From contig DQCH01000067.1 of assembly GCA_003545155.1 (NCBI GenBank), positions 1 through 5,208 of the forward strand: a stretch of DNA of 5,208 nucleotides. The letters are read 5' to 3'. This DNA is from Candidatus Acetothermia bacterium. GTDB lineage: Bacteria; Bipolaricaulota; Bipolaricaulia; UBA7950; UBA9294. Positions 5,150-5,208 of the stretch are shown here, piece after piece. The position numbers and the translations under genes are program-made. How positions within the stretch are numbered: position 1 is the stretch's first letter; each line of letters starts with the position of its first letter. The notes below the pieces were generated by a model, which saw only the letters and a list, made by a program, of their open reading frames with translations, did no database searches and was not told where the DNA came from.

Positions 5150-5208
5150 GGATCTTCCGATGCTAAATCTTTCGCCGCAGAAGAACTCTCCTAATTCCAA
5201 ATCCCTGA

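Larger units (their letters stand above)
4610..5208. other. Gene-free region downstream of the sigma gene
   Basis: No reading frame here has both a ribosome binding site and a plausible protein. A 69-codon minus-strand frame (4859-5068) has no Shine-Dalgarno and a random-looking composition. The stretch contains an AT-rich patch (4655-4700), a GCGGC/GCCGC hairpin (4868-4883), the palindrome AACCTAAGGTT (4848-4858) and the repeats listed separately. No tRNA, tmRNA, RNase P or SRP RNA hallmarks were recognised. An undetected non-coding RNA cannot be excluded. No Rho-independent terminator with a U-tract was found after the sigma gene. Confidence 0.5.

Noticed and set aside
5071..5199. Frame containing LNTIAHLLSEPLARLSQRKG, vaguely like sigma region 4.2, which would restore the truncated sigma factor if the 4605-5091 segment were removed
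   Set aside because: The spacing between the IA pair and the RL pair does not fit the helix-turn-helix. The sigma frame also meets the TAG inside GCTAGCCTC either way, so the insertion cannot explain the stop.

Overview
The window looks like a chromosomal segment of a diderm (two-membrane) bacterium with roughly half G+C by eye. The main evidence is the protein at 2762-3931. It has a Sec signal peptide, a beta-strand-rich body and a C-terminal strand ending in Phe with alternating hydrophobic residues, as in BAM-assembled outer-membrane barrels. Its repeat style and the neighbouring sigma factor recall the deep-branching Candidatus Bipolaricaulota/Acetothermia (OP1) group. That placement is an impression from memory, not a search result.

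Layout. Bases 1-572 hold no convincing intact gene. The exception is a small minus-strand membrane-peptide frame (69-244) with an excellent ribosome binding site but a frame break next to a run of seven A. A plus-strand gene at 573-941 encodes a membrane-anchored protein with a BamE/SmpA-like soluble domain. Convergent to it is a minus-strand two-gene operon: an LCP (LytR-CpsA-Psr) cell-wall ligase with a LytR_C domain (1331-2506), then rsfS, the ribosomal silencing factor (997-1338), overlapping it by 8 bp. A good sigma-70 promoter at 2539-2567 drives this operon and fixes the LCP start.

Divergent from the LCP gene is a plus-strand pair: the repeat-containing beta-barrel-like exported protein (2762-3931) and, 6 bp after its stop, a sigma-70 family factor (3938-4609). 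The sigma factor has regions 2 and 3 but stops exactly where region 4, the -35-binding helix-turn-helix, should begin. Bases 4610-5208 carry no supportable gene. They do hold several short repeats, including a 9-bp direct repeat bracketing a 10-bp inverted repeat at 4605-5091 that resembles the footprint of a small non-autonomous element.

How the genes relate: LCP-rsfS is a housekeeping pair (envelope polymer attachment plus ribosome shutdown) seen together in other bacteria. The barrel-sigma pair may be a small envelope/regulation unit. The most interesting points are the region-4-less sigma factor coupled to an outer-membrane-type protein, the regularly placed Cys/T-x-F repeats in that protein, and the element-like structure downstream. 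Nothing here amounts to a recognisable defence or mobile system.
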